Origin: Pseudoalteromonas lipolytica
GTDB lineage: Bacteria; Pseudomonadota; Gammaproteobacteria; Enterobacterales; Alteromonadaceae
Reading direction: 5' to 3'
Assembly (NCBI RefSeq): GCF_001306915.1
Contig: NZ_LJTC01000009.1
Coordinates: 20,619 to 84,618, forward strand
DNA length: 64,000 nucleotides
A model generated the notes under the pieces. The model saw only the letters and a list, made by a program, of their open reading frames with translations, ran no database searches and had not been told where the DNA came from. Numbering within the stretch: position 1 is the stretch's first letter; each line of letters opens with the position of its first letter. Below are positions 1 to 15,590 of this stretch, piece after piece. Position numbers and translations under genes: made by a program.

Positions 1-674
1 CCAAAATAGCCCCCATCAAAACCATTCGCCATGTAATACGAGCCTATTGCATCGGCTCCTTTTGGCACTTCTATTTCGCTATAAAACCACGGGTAATTCA
101 TCGTTTGAGAAGGCAACGAGTATTGCAGGTGAACCGAAGGGCCTCGACGTCCCCAGTAAAAGTCATCTTTGACATAACTAACTTTACCTAAAGCCACTTC
201 GCCGCCGATTTTAATCTCACTTATGGCTGGTAAAAGCGTTTCTGCTTGCTCTAATCCCGTGATGGTTAACTTTTGATAACCTAATTCATCAAGGTTAAAT
301 GTACCAACAGGTACGCTCATTGGTTGATTATTTTTTACTGTTACAATTTTGCTTTGCCCAGCTATCGAAACTTCAATTGTTGCAGGTTTGTCTTTCACAA
401 AGGTTTGCAAAGAAACGGCTAACTCACCTGTTTTAGATGTGTAAAAATAAGTGCTTAAACTGCCTTGTTCAGCAAACCAATGGGTCACACCACTCTTGTC
501 TATCAGCTTATCTGACAGCTCAACATTATTATCAATCCAACTGTTTCCTGCCACTGGAATACTGAGCGTTGTTTCTATCTTCTTATCTTCTAACTGTAAC
601 TGCTGATTTCCACATGCGACCAAGGAGGTCAAAAAAAGCGATAAAACAGCCGTTTTTATTCTGTGATTGTTCAT
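1..674 (-). CDS. DUF5077/DUF3472 domain lipoprotein (partial, C-terminus off window)
   Basis: An open frame of 224 codons plus two bases runs from an ATG at 674 off the left edge. The N-terminus is a lipoprotein signal: basic MNNHRIK, a hydrophobic stretch, then lipobox LVAC with Cys at residue 21. Residues about 35-160 look like the beta-sandwich DUF5077, and the start of DUF3472 follows (GRRGP..., then YYMANGFDGGYFG at the edge). That last motif corresponds to [15 protein letters not shown] in the two other DUF3472 proteins of this locus, making this a third family member. DUF3472 has no firmly established biochemical activity known to me; the family occurs in carbohydrate-use loci. The gene is downstream of and co-directional with the large DUF3472 lipoprotein, but a terminator lies between them, so it may have its own promoter. 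The upstream GGGAAAG is a weak ribosome-binding site. Confidence 0.8.
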   Translation of the reverse strand, partial: MNNHRIKTAVLSLFLTSLVACGNQQLQLEDKKIETTLSIPVAGNSWIDNNVELSDKLIDKSGVTHWFAEQGSLSTYFYTSKTGELAVSLQTFVKDKPATIEVSIAGQSKIVTVKNNQPMSVPVGTFNLDELGYQKLTITGLEQAETLLPAISEIKIGGEVALGKVSYVKDDFYWGRRGPSVHLQYSLPSQTMNYPWFYSEIEVPKGADAIGSYYMANGFDGGYF

Positions 675-689
675 TTTCTTTCCCACAAA

Positions 690-719
690 AAAGCACTATC
701 CGTAATAACGAATAGTGCT
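690..719 (-). terminator. Rho-independent terminator after the large DUF3472 gene
   Basis: The arms 692-703 and 708-719 pair over 12 positions with one mismatch around the loop AATA. Read on the minus strand the stem is followed by six T residues. It lies 13 bases past the stop of the upstream minus-strand gene. Confidence 0.75.
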
Positions 720-731
720 CCTTAAAACAGT

Positions 732-3620
<2,889 letters not shown>

Positions 3621-3643
3621 TTATATTTATTCTTTTTAAATTA

Positions 3644-3661
3644 GGCAATACAACTATTGCC
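3644..3661. other. Intercistronic hairpin
   Basis: GGCAATA and TATTGCC pair over 7 bp around the loop CAAC, between the TonB-dependent receptor and the DUF3472 lipoprotein. On the minus strand no T-run follows, so it looks more like an mRNA-processing or partial attenuation hairpin than a full terminator. Confidence 0.4.
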
Positions 3662-3680
3662 GTGAATTTATCTACTGCTA

Positions 3681-6527
3681 TTAAAACCTGACATTAACCC
3701 CAAAGGTAAATAGGCGCCCAGCACTATCAAGTTTATGAACCTGATCAGAGCGAGAGATATAATGCCAGCCACGTTCATTGGTTAAGTTATTACCTGAAAC
3801 ATTTAAATTGATTGATTTAGTAATATCGTAACTAGCACTGAAGTCTAACTGGCCATAGTCTGCAACCCACTGCGGGCCACCCCATGCATCTGCATTTGCA
3901 ACATATTCATCGCGCCAGTTATAGGCAAAACGTAATTGAAAGTCATCCGTCTCGTAGTACACGACTGCGTTATAAGAATGCTCGGACATTCCTTGATAAG
4001 GAAGGCCAAGGCTTCTAAAGTCGTATTCAGGATGATCTTGAGGAACCTGATCATACCCTGAGTCAACATAGGTGTAGTTAAGTTGCACCCCTAAATTATT
4101 AAATGGCGCTGGTAGTAATTCCGTAAAGGCATGCTGATAGGCAATCTCATAACCTTCAATGGTACCTCCACCGTCACCATTGATAGATGACTGTACTTTG
4201 AAGGTTTCTCCATTGATATCTATTGATCCATTTTCACCATTTATGACAAATGACTCGATATCTTTATAAAAATAAACAGCAGTGAGTGCACCATTCTCAG
4301 AAAAATACCACTCAAGAGCTAAATCTGCTTGATTAGCACGAAGCGGTTCGAGTCCAGGATTTGAGGCGTGATATTCCATTTTATTGAAGTTGATGTAACT
4401 CCAAGCCTTGAGTGATTGGATACTTGGGCGAGTAATTGCTTTTGAAGCTGTTGTTCTAAGTAATAAAGTATCTGTTAAATTTAGTTTTAGATTTAAACTT
4501 GGTAATACATCCGTATACGTATCCTCAAATTCCACAATATCTTGATAATCTTCAACTTTTCCTTCGTAGCTTGGATTACCTTGTTTATCAGGAACAAATA
4601 CAACTTTGTCTAAATTAAGTGAATAACCTTGGCTACCTACAGTTGTTTCAATAGCCCGAACACCTAAATTTAAAGCATAAGGAAAGCCAAAAACTTTGTC
4701 TTCTATATTCACGGATGCGTAAATTGCATTGGTTTGCTCATTTACTTCATATGAGTCTTTAGGGCGCGGAAGCGCTTTAATTAACTGATTAGCAGCTTCC
4801 GGACTAATAGATTCATAAAATGCGAATAACTCATCGTAGTCAAAACGAGGCCACGGATTAGGGTGCTGACCGGGTTCACCTTTAAAGAAGTTCTCAAAGT
4901 CACCATCAATTAACACACTTTCAGGGAGTCTAAATAGGTCAAAGCCGTTAATATTTTCAACTGATGAGTAATCTACGCTGAAGTGATCATAACGTTCAGA
5001 ATCAAGTTGCGCTCCAGCATTACTAAATGCACTGGCATTTTCTGACGAATTAACATTTGTGGTCTTCGTTTGATCACCAATATTTAAACCAAAATCGATT
5101 GATTTGATCCAATCAACATTTGGCATCCACTGTGCATCAATACGAAGTTCATTTACGACATCTTTAACACCTGTTCCACTGTTATAACTGTAGTGGGCGC
5201 CAAAAGGAGAGTTCGCAGTTAAGTTAGGAGAAATTGATACATCAGGTAAAAGGTTATTACCTGATTTATCTAACATAATTTCATCAACAAAACCACGTGC
5301 TACAATGTATCTATTGTGACCATCATTTTTATTTTCTGAACTCGAGTGCGCAACATCGAATGCAACACTAAAGTTATCAGCAACAAACCATTTTGCATTC
5401 ACACCAACTTGATACGTTTCGGTAACTCGAGGCGACGATACATTAAGTATTTCAGCCATCGCTCCAGTACCAAATAAAGTCATTTTATTAACTAAACCCT
5501 CATCATTAAAACCAACATCTTTAACGCCAGGTATGCCTTCGGTCCAACTTTCATCATATGTAACAAACGAAATTTGCGACTCTGTTGCATCCGTTTTATA
5601 TGATGAATAAATGCTATCAAAATTCATTTCAAAGTCAGAGTTCGGGATCCATTGTAATGCTAAACTTCCGCCAATACGTTCACGAGTATCTTCTTGGTTA
5701 CCATAACGCATATAGCCCGGTATGATTGAGCCCCACTCGTTATCAACTAACGGATCAAATGCCCCATCACCATTCACATCTTGGCGAACCGTAATATCTG
5801 ACTCCGTTGTTTCATTCCAAAAGCCTTCACCTTCATAACTGTCGATCCTTAAAGTTCGCTCAGAATAAACTGCAGTGAAAAGGGCACCAAATGTGTCGTC
5901 GAAAAACGTGTCGCTTAATAGAAATGAAGCTTGAGGTGTTACATCTTCGGTTCGATCTTCGTAAATACCTTTTATAGAACCTGATGCCGTGAAACCATCA
6001 AAATCCATCGGTCTACGTGTTTTGATATTAATAACAGATCCAATTCCCCCTTCTTGAGTGTGTGCAACGGGAGACTTATATACTTCAACGCCACCTAACA
6101 GCTCAGCTGCAATCAAGTCGTAATTAAAGTCACGGCTACTATGCTCTGAAGCCATACGTCGGCCATTTATGGTTGTAATGTTATAGTCCCCACCTAAACC
6201 ACGCACTGTGACATTTTGCCCTTCTCCGGCATTACGCGTAATCGTAATACCCGAAATGCGTTGTAATGCTTCGGCTACGTTTTGGTCAGGGAACTTACCG
6301 ATATCTTCAGCAACAATTGCATCAACAACCTGTATTGAGTTTTGCTTAATAAATAAAGATTCTTTCAAACTGTTACGAATACCGCGAACTTCAATTACCT
6401 CAACAGCATCATCGTCAGTCTCTTTTAGTTGTGGGTCTTGCTCATTTGCCGCTAATGCGACTGCTGAGGAGGTCGAAAGTATCGAACCTATGAGCAAGCT
6501 TAGGTACTTCTTATTGTAATTTACCAT
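3681..6527 (-). CDS. TonB-dependent receptor of the carbohydrate-associated Xanthomonas/Caulobacter type
   Basis: Outer-membrane beta-barrel receptor of 948 residues, within the usual range for the family, which imports ligands using TonB energy. A signal peptide with a cut near AVALA-ANE is followed by a TonB-box-like stretch (VEVIEVRG, about residues 42-49) and the plug domain (DIGKFPDQNVAEALQRISG ... VTVRGLGGDYNITTINGRR). The barrel ends in an aromatic C-terminal strand, LFTFGVNVRF, ending in Phe as required for outer-membrane assembly. The plug pattern IRNSLKESL...IVAEDIGKFPD is typical of the TIGR01782-type receptors linked to plant- or algal-sugar uptake. A good ribosome-binding site (GGAGAA) precedes the ATG at 6527. 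It is divergent from the GH2 gene and leads into the DUF3472 lipoprotein, so oligosaccharide is the likely ligand; the exact sugar is unknown. Confidence 0.93.
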   Translation of the reverse strand: MVNYNKKYLSLLIGSILSTSSAVALAANEQDPQLKETDDDAVEVIEVRGIRNSLKESLFIKQNSIQVVDAIVAEDIGKFPDQNVAEALQRISGITITRNAGEGQNVTVRGLGGDYNITTINGRRMASEHSSRDFNYDLIAAELLGGVEVYKSPVAHTQEGGIGSVINIKTRRPMDFDGFTASGSIKGIYEDRTEDVTPQASFLLSDTFFDDTFGALFTAVYSERTLRIDSYEGEGFWNETTESDITVRQDVNGDGAFDPLVDNEWGSIIPGYMRYGNQEDTRERIGGSLALQWIPNSDFEMNFDSIYSSYKTDATESQISFVTYDESWTEGIPGVKDVGFNDEGLVNKMTLFGTGAMAEILNVSSPRVTETYQVGVNAKWFVADNFSVAFDVAHSSSENKNDGHNRYIVARGFVDEIMLDKSGNNLLPDVSISPNLTANSPFGAHYSYNSGTGVKDVVNELRIDAQWMPNVDWIKSIDFGLNIGDQTKTTNVNSSENASAFSNAGAQLDSERYDHFSVDYSSVENINGFDLFRLPESVLIDGDFENFFKGEPGQHPNPWPRFDYDELFAFYESISPEAANQLIKALPRPKDSYEVNEQTNAIYASVNIEDKVFGFPYALNLGVRAIETTVGSQGYSLNLDKVVFVPDKQGNPSYEGKVEDYQDIVEFEDTYTDVLPSLNLKLNLTDTLLLRTTASKAITRPSIQSLKAWSYINFNKMEYHASNPGLEPLRANQADLALEWYFSENGALTAVYFYKDIESFVINGENGSIDINGETFKVQSSINGDGGGTIEGYEIAYQHAFTELLPAPFNNLGVQLNYTYVDSGYDQVPQDHPEYDFRSLGLPYQGMSEHSYNAVVYYETDDFQLRFAYNWRDEYVANADAWGGPQWVADYGQLDFSASYDITKSINLNVSGNNLTNERGWHYISRSDQVHKLDSAGRLFTFGVNVRF

Positions 6528-10087
<3,560 letters not shown>

Positions 10088-10094
10088 AATGTTG

Positions 10095-10120
10095 GATAAG
10101 GGCTCTTTTTAGCCCTTATC
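10095..10120. terminator. Bidirectional terminator between convergent genes
   Basis: GATAAGGGCT (10095-10104) pairs perfectly with AGCCCTTATC (10111-10120) over 10 bp around a T-rich loop, between the stop of the GH2 gene and the stop of the convergent DUF3472 gene. The trailing T-run is short on both strands. Confidence 0.7.
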
Positions 10121-10136
10121 TCTTATATGGTATCAA

Positions 10137-12131
10137 TTACTTATAAACAGCAATCTCTGCTGCACTTGCCCAAATGCGACCATTAATTTCACTTTGTGCG
10201 ATTAAACGAATATACCGCGCAGTAACAGGTGCAAACTGTGTTTGCTTGATTTGTGTATTCGCAGCCCACGTACCAACAGCGATGGGTGAGCCAAAGTTGA
10301 TACCATCGTCACTCACATACACCTCATAGTCTGCAATAGTGCCGTTTACGCCAATGGTTCTTGGTAGATAGGTGATTTTTGAAAAGCTTTGCGGGTTACC
10401 TAAGTCTATATCAACCGAGTGAGGGTACTCAGGCACTGTGCTGCCAGACCAATTCGTGTGCCAAATGGTGGCTGGATTATTATCAAAGGCGTAGATAATT
10501 TCTTCGCCAAGCTCTGCCTGCGAGTCGCTACTCACAACAAAGCTCGAACTATCAAGTTTTCCTGTGTGATATAGCTCAATCTCTGCCGCACTAGCCCATA
10601 CATTCTCGTTTACTTCTGACAAGCCAACCAATTTTATAAAGCGCGTTTGCGTATTATTAAGTGCAACCACTTTGCCTTGTTTGCTGGCATCCCAAGTACC
10701 CGCAGCAACTAATTCATCATAGGTTACACCATCATGACTTACATACACTTCATAGTCTGTAATTGATCCATTTTCGCCCACAGCGCGTGGCGTATAATGA
10801 AGCTCTGACAATTCATAGTGTTTACCAAGATCAATGATGACATCGTGAGGGTAACTAGGCACTTGTGGAGTTGACCAACTGGTGTGCCACAGCGTGGTTT
10901 TGTCTCCATCAAATGCGTTTGCCAATTCATGATAAGGCTCTGATTGCGAGTTAGAACTTACCGTCAATGTGGCGCTGTCGATCAGGTAGTGTTGTGCTGA
11001 CGTATTATCAATCGTGACAGTCGCTGAGTGCGAAACTGTTCGACCGAAAATATCTTCGAGGGTAATGATAACGTTGTCATTTTCACTCGCAATAATATCT
11101 ACTTGGCGCTTTTCTGGTTGGCTTGCTGATGCAACGAGTACGTTGTTTATCATCACAGAATAGCTAAATTGAGGGGTGCTCGTTTGCGGCACTTGCCAAC
11201 TTACGCTTCGCGTAGTGGCATCAGTGATGGTGAACTCAATATTAGGTTGATTGGGGGTATCCGCTACATTGTTTCTTGTTAACGGAAAAAGTGAATTTCT
11301 CCCGCAAAACGCTGTCAAGTTACCATATGCATCCGTACAGGTTTGATTGCTAATACTTAACGTAGGTGAGGTTGTCCCGCCACTTGTCATAGTAAAATAA
11401 CTTGGGTTTGCGCTTGCATCATAGTTATTGTCGTAATTACGTTTTGGTTGGTGTTGGACAACACTAAAATTTGCAGAATCAAAGCCAATCCAGCTACCAT
11501 TTTCGAGCTTTTTATGGCCATTTTTGAGCCTCACAGTTCTCGCGTTTTCGCCGCTATACCACCAATCTTCAACAAATGACCCTGTTGTCGTTTCAAAACG
11601 TACATCAGCTACAGGGTAATCCATGGTCACCAAGTGCGACCATTCTCCAGCAGCCTGATCATGCACCCAATAGCCGAAATGAGTATGTGAACCTACCGGC
11701 CATGCCTTTGCCACTAAGGTATACCATTGGTTAGCTTGCCACCCTAAATCAAAGTTCCATGTTTTTAGCCCTGTACCCTCACCGCCAAAATTTTCAGATT
11801 CCGTACCATGACCAAGATAGCGGGCTACAATTGGCTTTGAAGAGCTGCGCGGATCCCATATGGAAAATATGTAATTGCGGCCATCAGGGTGATCTTGTAT
11901 GCCAGCATAGCCCCCACCTTCCATGCCCGCATTCCAGTTAAGCACTGAATAGTAGGTGTACTTAGTAAGTCCATTGCTAGGCACATACACATCCTGCATG
12001 ATCGTGTTACCGCGACCTACATCATTAAAGTTAAACCAAATCGACGCGGCCCTATCTTCAACCGTATTAGCTTGGGCACTCCAACTACTCAACATACCGA
12101 CTACTGCCAATTTTATTGTCATTTTTCTCAT
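10137..12131 (-). CDS. Secreted DUF3472 protein with two discoidin domains
   Basis: Protein of 664 residues with a signal peptide (MRKMTIKLAVVGMLSSWSAQA, cut near residue 21) and no lipobox, so it is probably periplasmic or secreted, unlike the lipoprotein paralogue at 732-3608. DUF3472 spans about 22-245 and shares long stretches with the paralogue ([34 protein letters not shown]). A linker with two nearby Cys residues and a beta-sandwich follows, then two F5/8 type C modules at about 382-522 and 524-664. The PPC domain and one discoidin module of the paralogue are absent. AGGAG lies 5 bases before the ATG. Divergence and placement suggest a duplicate with a different location rather than simple redundancy. 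Catalytic activity is unknown; sugar binding by the discoidin modules is inferred. Confidence 0.85.
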   Translation of the reverse strand: MRKMTIKLAVVGMLSSWSAQANTVEDRAASIWFNFNDVGRGNTIMQDVYVPSNGLTKYTYYSVLNWNAGMEGGGYAGIQDHPDGRNYIFSIWDPRSSSKPIVARYLGHGTESENFGGEGTGLKTWNFDLGWQANQWYTLVAKAWPVGSHTHFGYWVHDQAAGEWSHLVTMDYPVADVRFETTTGSFVEDWWYSGENARTVRLKNGHKKLENGSWIGFDSANFSVVQHQPKRNYDNNYDASANPSYFTMTSGGTTSPTLSISNQTCTDAYGNLTAFCGRNSLFPLTRNNVADTPNQPNIEFTITDATTRSVSWQVPQTSTPQFSYSVMINNVLVASASQPEKRQVDIIASENDNVIITLEDIFGRTVSHSATVTIDNTSAQHYLIDSATLTVSSNSQSEPYHELANAFDGDKTTLWHTSWSTPQVPSYPHDVIIDLGKHYELSELHYTPRAVGENGSITDYEVYVSHDGVTYDELVAAGTWDASKQGKVVALNNTQTRFIKLVGLSEVNENVWASAAEIELYHTGKLDSSSFVVSSDSQAELGEEIIYAFDNNPATIWHTNWSGSTVPEYPHSVDIDLGNPQSFSKITYLPRTIGVNGTIADYEVYVSDDGINFGSPIAVGTWAANTQIKQTQFAPVTARYIRLIAQSEINGRIWASAAEIAVYK

Positions 12132-12435
12132 GCTAGCTCCTGTAAGTGATAAAACTTAATTTCTAGATTCTGTGGACTTATCCTTTAGTAGCAATAAAGA
12201 ACCAAAAAAATATAAACCACCGAGTAATTAAGGTTCAAAAACGAAAGAATCGCAAATAAAAAAACACAAAATGAAAAATATCGAATAAAAATGAACCTAA
12301 TTGAAAGTTAATAACAACGTAAAAATGAGTGAAAAAGCCGTATGAAGGATAGTGAAAAATGTATTGCTTGATTTTTATAAGGCGAAGTGGCATGAAGGTT
12401 AAAATACACTATGAAAAGTGCATTTATTAAAACCT
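12132..12435. other. AT-rich intergenic region
   Basis: About 300 bases between the DUF3472 gene start and the VOC gene end, both on the minus strand. It must carry the promoter of the DUF3472 gene. ACGAAAGAATCG near 12239-12250 resembles half of the CTTTCGAAAG palindrome upstream of the GH2 gene. No ORF, RNA or clear terminator was seen. Confidence 0.4.
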
Positions 12436-12837
12436 TTAGGTAAGAGCTGATTTTATAGCTTCATAATCATGAGAGGTTATTTCATGGCTGTTACCAGCAC
12501 AATCTTTAAAGTACATTGAGTAAGTAACACCATGATCGGCAACAACAGTTTTAATCTCAAGCTGAGCTAGATGCTCAAGCCATGCTAAAAACTGTGTTGC
12601 ATTTGCGCCAAAAGCAATACCTTTGCTTCTACCGTCAGCTTCAAACAGTGCCAAACGAATTGTTTTTGCTTGATCTTCTAAGGTTAAAGGGCCTTTTCCC
12701 TCATCCCAAAATGCAAGTTCCGGTATCACATTAAAACCAAGTACTTGTTGATACCATTTTACAGCAGCCGCTAAGTCATCAACATTTAAGTGGCAATGAT
12801 CAACACCACACAAAGCTGGAATAGCCATGTTACTCAC
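12436..12837 (-). CDS. VOC (glyoxalase/dioxygenase fold) family protein
   Basis: Single-module vicinal oxygen chelate protein of 133 residues. The first half has GVDHCHLNVDDLAAAVKWYQQVLGF and the second ends in the strand pattern MYFKDCAGNSHEITSHDY. His18 or His20, and the Glu of HEIT, are candidate metal ligands. The family includes glyoxalases, extradiol dioxygenases and bleomycin-resistance-like proteins, and the substrate cannot be inferred from sequence. Its start overlaps the end of the HD phosphohydrolase gene by 8 bases, so the two are translationally coupled and probably form a small operon. Confidence 0.8.
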   Translation of the reverse strand: MSNMAIPALCGVDHCHLNVDDLAAAVKWYQQVLGFNVIPELAFWDEGKGPLTLEDQAKTIRLALFEADGRSKGIAFGANATQFLAWLEHLAQLEIKTVVADHGVTYSMYFKDCAGNSHEITSHDYEAIKSALT

Positions 12838-13477
12838 CTATTTCTGTTTTTAACTGCTCTAAAAAATCGAGCATGTAATCTGTACGTCGTTTGGCTTCAT
12901 CTTTTGCTGATGGCGTGTTCATACTCTCACCAATGTGTAACAGCTTAATAAAAAAGTGATCGAGGGTGTATTTTGTATCGTCAGGTTCGCGGTTTAAACA
13001 AAATGGATCGTCTTTATGATACAGATAGCGACCAATTGAGCCCCCTACTTTCATGCAGCGGCTCACCCCGATTGCACCTAATGCATCCATTCGGTCTGCA
13101 TCTTGCACAATTTGCGCTTCGACACTTTGTACTTTGATATTGGCACTAAAGCTATGTGCGGCAATAGCATGATGAATAGCACTAAAATACTGCTCAGGAT
13201 AATTAATTGAGGCTAAAAAACTTAGCGCTTTGTCTGCGGCCATGGTCGATGCTTTTGCCCGATCTGGGTGGTTCTTTGCAACCGCAACACAATCATGTAA
13301 CCAAGCTGCGGGTAACACCACGGCCATTTCTGCCTGCTCGGCAATACACAATTGTTTTGCAACCCTCACTACTCGTTCGATATGACTAATATCGTGTGCG
13401 ACATCGGCATGGAGTAAAGACAAAATAAAGTCTCGACATTGAGTTTCTAACGCTGCAAAGTCTATTTTTGGCTGCAT
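12830..13477 (-). CDS. HD-domain phosphohydrolase, YedJ-like
   Basis: Cytosolic protein of 215 residues of the HD superfamily. The metal-binding set is visible: His32 (DISHIERV), His61-Asp62 (AAWLHDCV) and the later Asp in VQDADRMDAL. The pattern AHDISHIERV followed by QDADRMDALGAIG is characteristic of the YedJ group, whose substrate is not settled as far as I know. It is the first gene of a pair with the VOC protein and is divergent from rlmI, so 13478-13612 should contain both promoters. Confidence 0.82.
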   Translation of the reverse strand: MQPKIDFAALETQCRDFILSLLHADVAHDISHIERVVRVAKQLCIAEQAEMAVVLPAAWLHDCVAVAKNHPDRAKASTMAADKALSFLASINYPEQYFSAIHHAIAAHSFSANIKVQSVEAQIVQDADRMDALGAIGVSRCMKVGGSIGRYLYHKDDPFCLNREPDDTKYTLDHFFIKLLHIGESMNTPSAKDEAKRRTDYMLDFLEQLKTEIGE

Positions 13478-13612
13478 ATACTGGCTATCACCATTTACTG
13501 ATTGAAATTATGCTTACTTTAGCGTGCTTACTGGATTTGTTCAAAACATTCATTGTATGTTTGCCAGTGCTTCATTAAACTATGCCCCCTTTTGTTTGAC
13601 GCGAGAATCCCT

Positions 13613-14803
13613 ATGTCATCTGCTATTTACCTGCAAGCTGGACGAGAAAAATCATTAAAAAGAAAACACCCTTGGGTGTTCTCTAAAGCCATTAAAAAAG
13701 TAAAAGGTAAGCCAGGACTAGGTGACACTGTCACTATCTATGACAATGACGGTAAGTTTTTAGCGATTGCAGCTTACAGCCCGCAATCGCAAATTCGCGC
13801 TCGCGTATGGAGCTTCGATCAAAACGAAGTTATTGACCAAGCATTTTTTGAAAAACGTTTACGCCGTGCCTATGCTGCGCGTGAACAGGTGATCAGCGAA
13901 GGCGGTTTAACGGGTTTTCGTTTAAGCGCTGCTGAGTCTGACTACTTGCCAGGCATCACTATCGATAAATTTGATAATGTATTGGTGTGCCAACTACTTA
14001 GTGCCGGTGCAGAGCGCCATAAAGGTGAAATTGTTGCTGCATTAATGACTATTTTTCCAGGCTGCGATATTTATGAACGTTCAGACGTTGATGTACGCAC
14101 TAAAGAAGGCCTTGAGCCAATCAAGGGAATACTTTGGGGCAAGGAACCAACTGAGCCAGTCATCATTGAAGAAAATGGCTTAAAACTCGAAGTAGACATT
14201 CTAGAAGGCCACAAAACAGGTTTTTACTTAGACCAACGTGATAGCCGTGCAGCCCTTGAGCGCTTTGTTAAAGACAAAACGGTGTTAAACTGCTTTAGCT
14301 ACACAGGTACTTTCTCACTGTATGCTTTGCGTGGTGGTTGTAAGCACGTGACTAACGTTGATGTGTCACAGCCAGCGCTCGATACAGCAAAGCGTAACGT
14401 TGAACATAACAACCTTGATTTATCGAAAGTTGATTTCGTAAAACAAGATGTTTTTAAGTTGTTGCGCCAATACCGTGATGAAGGTGTGCAATTTGATACT
14501 ATCGTTATGGATCCACCAAAATTTGCTGACAACAAAGCGCAGTTAACCGGTGCCTGCCGTGGTTATAAAGATATTAATATGATTGCGATGCAAATCTTAA
14601 AACCAGGTGGAACCTTACTTACATTCTCGTGCTCTGGATTAATGGAACAAAATTTATTTCAAAAAGTGGTTGCGGATGCAGCCCTTGATGCAGGTAAAGA
14701 CTTGTTGATCATGGAACGACTAAATCAAGCTGCCGACCACCCGATTGCTGGCAGCTACCCAGAAGGCTTTTATCTGAAAGGCCTGATCTGTAAGGTTTAC
14801 TAA
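13613..14803 (+). CDS. rlmI: 23S rRNA m5C1962 methyltransferase RlmI
   Basis: SAM-dependent rRNA cytosine methyltransferase. From the ATG at 13613 it has 396 residues, the length of E. coli RlmI; an upstream ATG at 13553 would add 20 residues without family support. The N-terminal PUA domain (about 1-75: [23 protein letters not shown]) binds RNA. The Rossmann domain follows, with FYLDQRDSR, the SAM-binding [15 protein letters not shown], and the catalytic-region [14 protein letters not shown] Cys in TFSCSGLM near the C-terminus is a candidate catalytic residue. The gene is monocistronic: it ends convergent with the PilZ gene, overlapping its stop by 4 bases. Confidence 0.93.
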   Translation: MSSAIYLQAGREKSLKRKHPWVFSKAIKKVKGKPGLGDTVTIYDNDGKFLAIAAYSPQSQIRARVWSFDQNEVIDQAFFEKRLRRAYAAREQVISEGGLTGFRLSAAESDYLPGITIDKFDNVLVCQLLSAGAERHKGEIVAALMTIFPGCDIYERSDVDVRTKEGLEPIKGILWGKEPTEPVIIEENGLKLEVDILEGHKTGFYLDQRDSRAALERFVKDKTVLNCFSYTGTFSLYALRGGCKHVTNVDVSQPALDTAKRNVEHNNLDLSKVDFVKQDVFKLLRQYRDEGVQFDTIVMDPPKFADNKAQLTGACRGYKDINMIAMQILKPGGTLLTFSCSGLMEQNLFQKVVADAALDAGKDLLIMERLNQAADHPIAGSYPEGFYLKGLICKVY

Positions 14804-15096
14804 TTAAAACTTACAATTTCTAACCCGGCACTCAAGGAGCCATCTTGCTCCTTGGTTGCCCGAATTACACGGGCTGTTGCATCAAATGAAGTAATCGCCG
14901 TGCTAGTCGAAGCAATTAGCACCCGATAAAGACTACCAATTTCTAAGACTTCATCAAGGTGTATTGCCAGCCCTGTTGCACTTAAATCAGTACACGTAAC
15001 CTGAATTTCTTCGCCATTAACTGCATCTAATGGGATCAGTTTTGCAGGGGTATGAATTTGCATGCGGCGAAAATCGCGTTTCTCCTCATGAAACAT
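14800..15096 (-). CDS. PilZ-domain protein, predicted c-di-GMP binder
   Basis: Protein of 98 residues that is essentially one PilZ domain. Both c-di-GMP-binding motifs are present: RxxxR at residues 7-11 (RDFRR) and DxSxxG at 37-42 (DLSATG). Free-standing PilZ proteins act as c-di-GMP effectors, often on motility or exopolysaccharide. AGGAGG lies 4 bases before the ATG. It follows the receiver-domain gene by 8 bases and, with hrpA before it, forms a three-gene run. Its partner protein is unknown. Confidence 0.88.
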   Translation of the reverse strand: MFHEEKRDFRRMQIHTPAKLIPLDAVNGEEIQVTCTDLSATGLAIHLDEVLEIGSLYRVLIASTSTAITSFDATARVIRATKEQDGSLSAGLEIVSFN

Positions 15097-15104
15097 ATGG
15101 CCTC

Positions 15105-15581
15105 CTATACCAGTGTTTTTATTTTTTCTATTAATGTTTTAACAGAAAAAGGCTTCACTACATAGGCGTCGCAACCGGCATCAAACCCCGCTTTTTGTTC
15201 AAGCTCGGTTTCAAGGCCAGACACCATGACAACAGGAATTTGCGCTGTTTCTGGGGTGTTTTTTAGTAAGCGGCACGTATCATAACCATCTAAGCCTGGC
15301 ATACAAACATCGAGCAGTATAGCATCTGGTGGCTCCGCAATGGCAGACGTTAAACACGATGCGCCTGAATTTGCATAACTTAACGAAAACTCATTTCCAA
15401 GGCTTGCTTTGAGCATTTCAAAATTAAAATATTCATCATCGACGACCAAAATAGTTGGTCGCGGTCGATTTACCGCCCGTTCAGGAACTGAGATTGGTCT
15501 TTCCTTTTCAATGCCCACATAACCTCCTTTTAGCATCTGTGTTTTAGCGTCAAGCAAGGAGGTGACACCTCCATTGCTCAT
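15105..15581 (-). CDS. Stand-alone response regulator receiver protein
   Basis: A receiver (REC) domain from about residue 42 to 158 with no output domain. The acidic pair is Asp48-Asp49 (VVDDEYF), the phosphoacceptor is Asp91 (LLDVCMPGLDG) and the conserved Lys is Lys143 (VVKPF). The start is uncertain. The ATG at 15581 has AGGA directly against it, which is too close. An in-frame GTG at 15518 has AGGAGG four bases upstream and would give a protein beginning just before the REC domain. Between these starts is a perfect palindrome holding GGAGGTG. It sits 9 bases after hrpA and 8 bases before the PilZ gene. No kinase gene is adjacent. Confidence 0.87.
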   Translation of the reverse strand: MSNGGVTSLLDAKTQMLKGGYVGIEKERPISVPERAVNRPRPTILVVDDEYFNFEMLKASLGNEFSLSYANSGASCLTSAIAEPPDAILLDVCMPGLDGYDTCRLLKNTPETAQIPVVMVSGLETELEQKAGFDAGCDAYVVKPFSVKTLIEKIKTLV

Positions 15582-15590
15582 TCCTTAGTA

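Noticed and set aside
13553..13612. N-terminal extension of RlmI
   Set aside because: The ATG at 13613 gives the exact family length and begins at the PUA domain; the extension has no family support.
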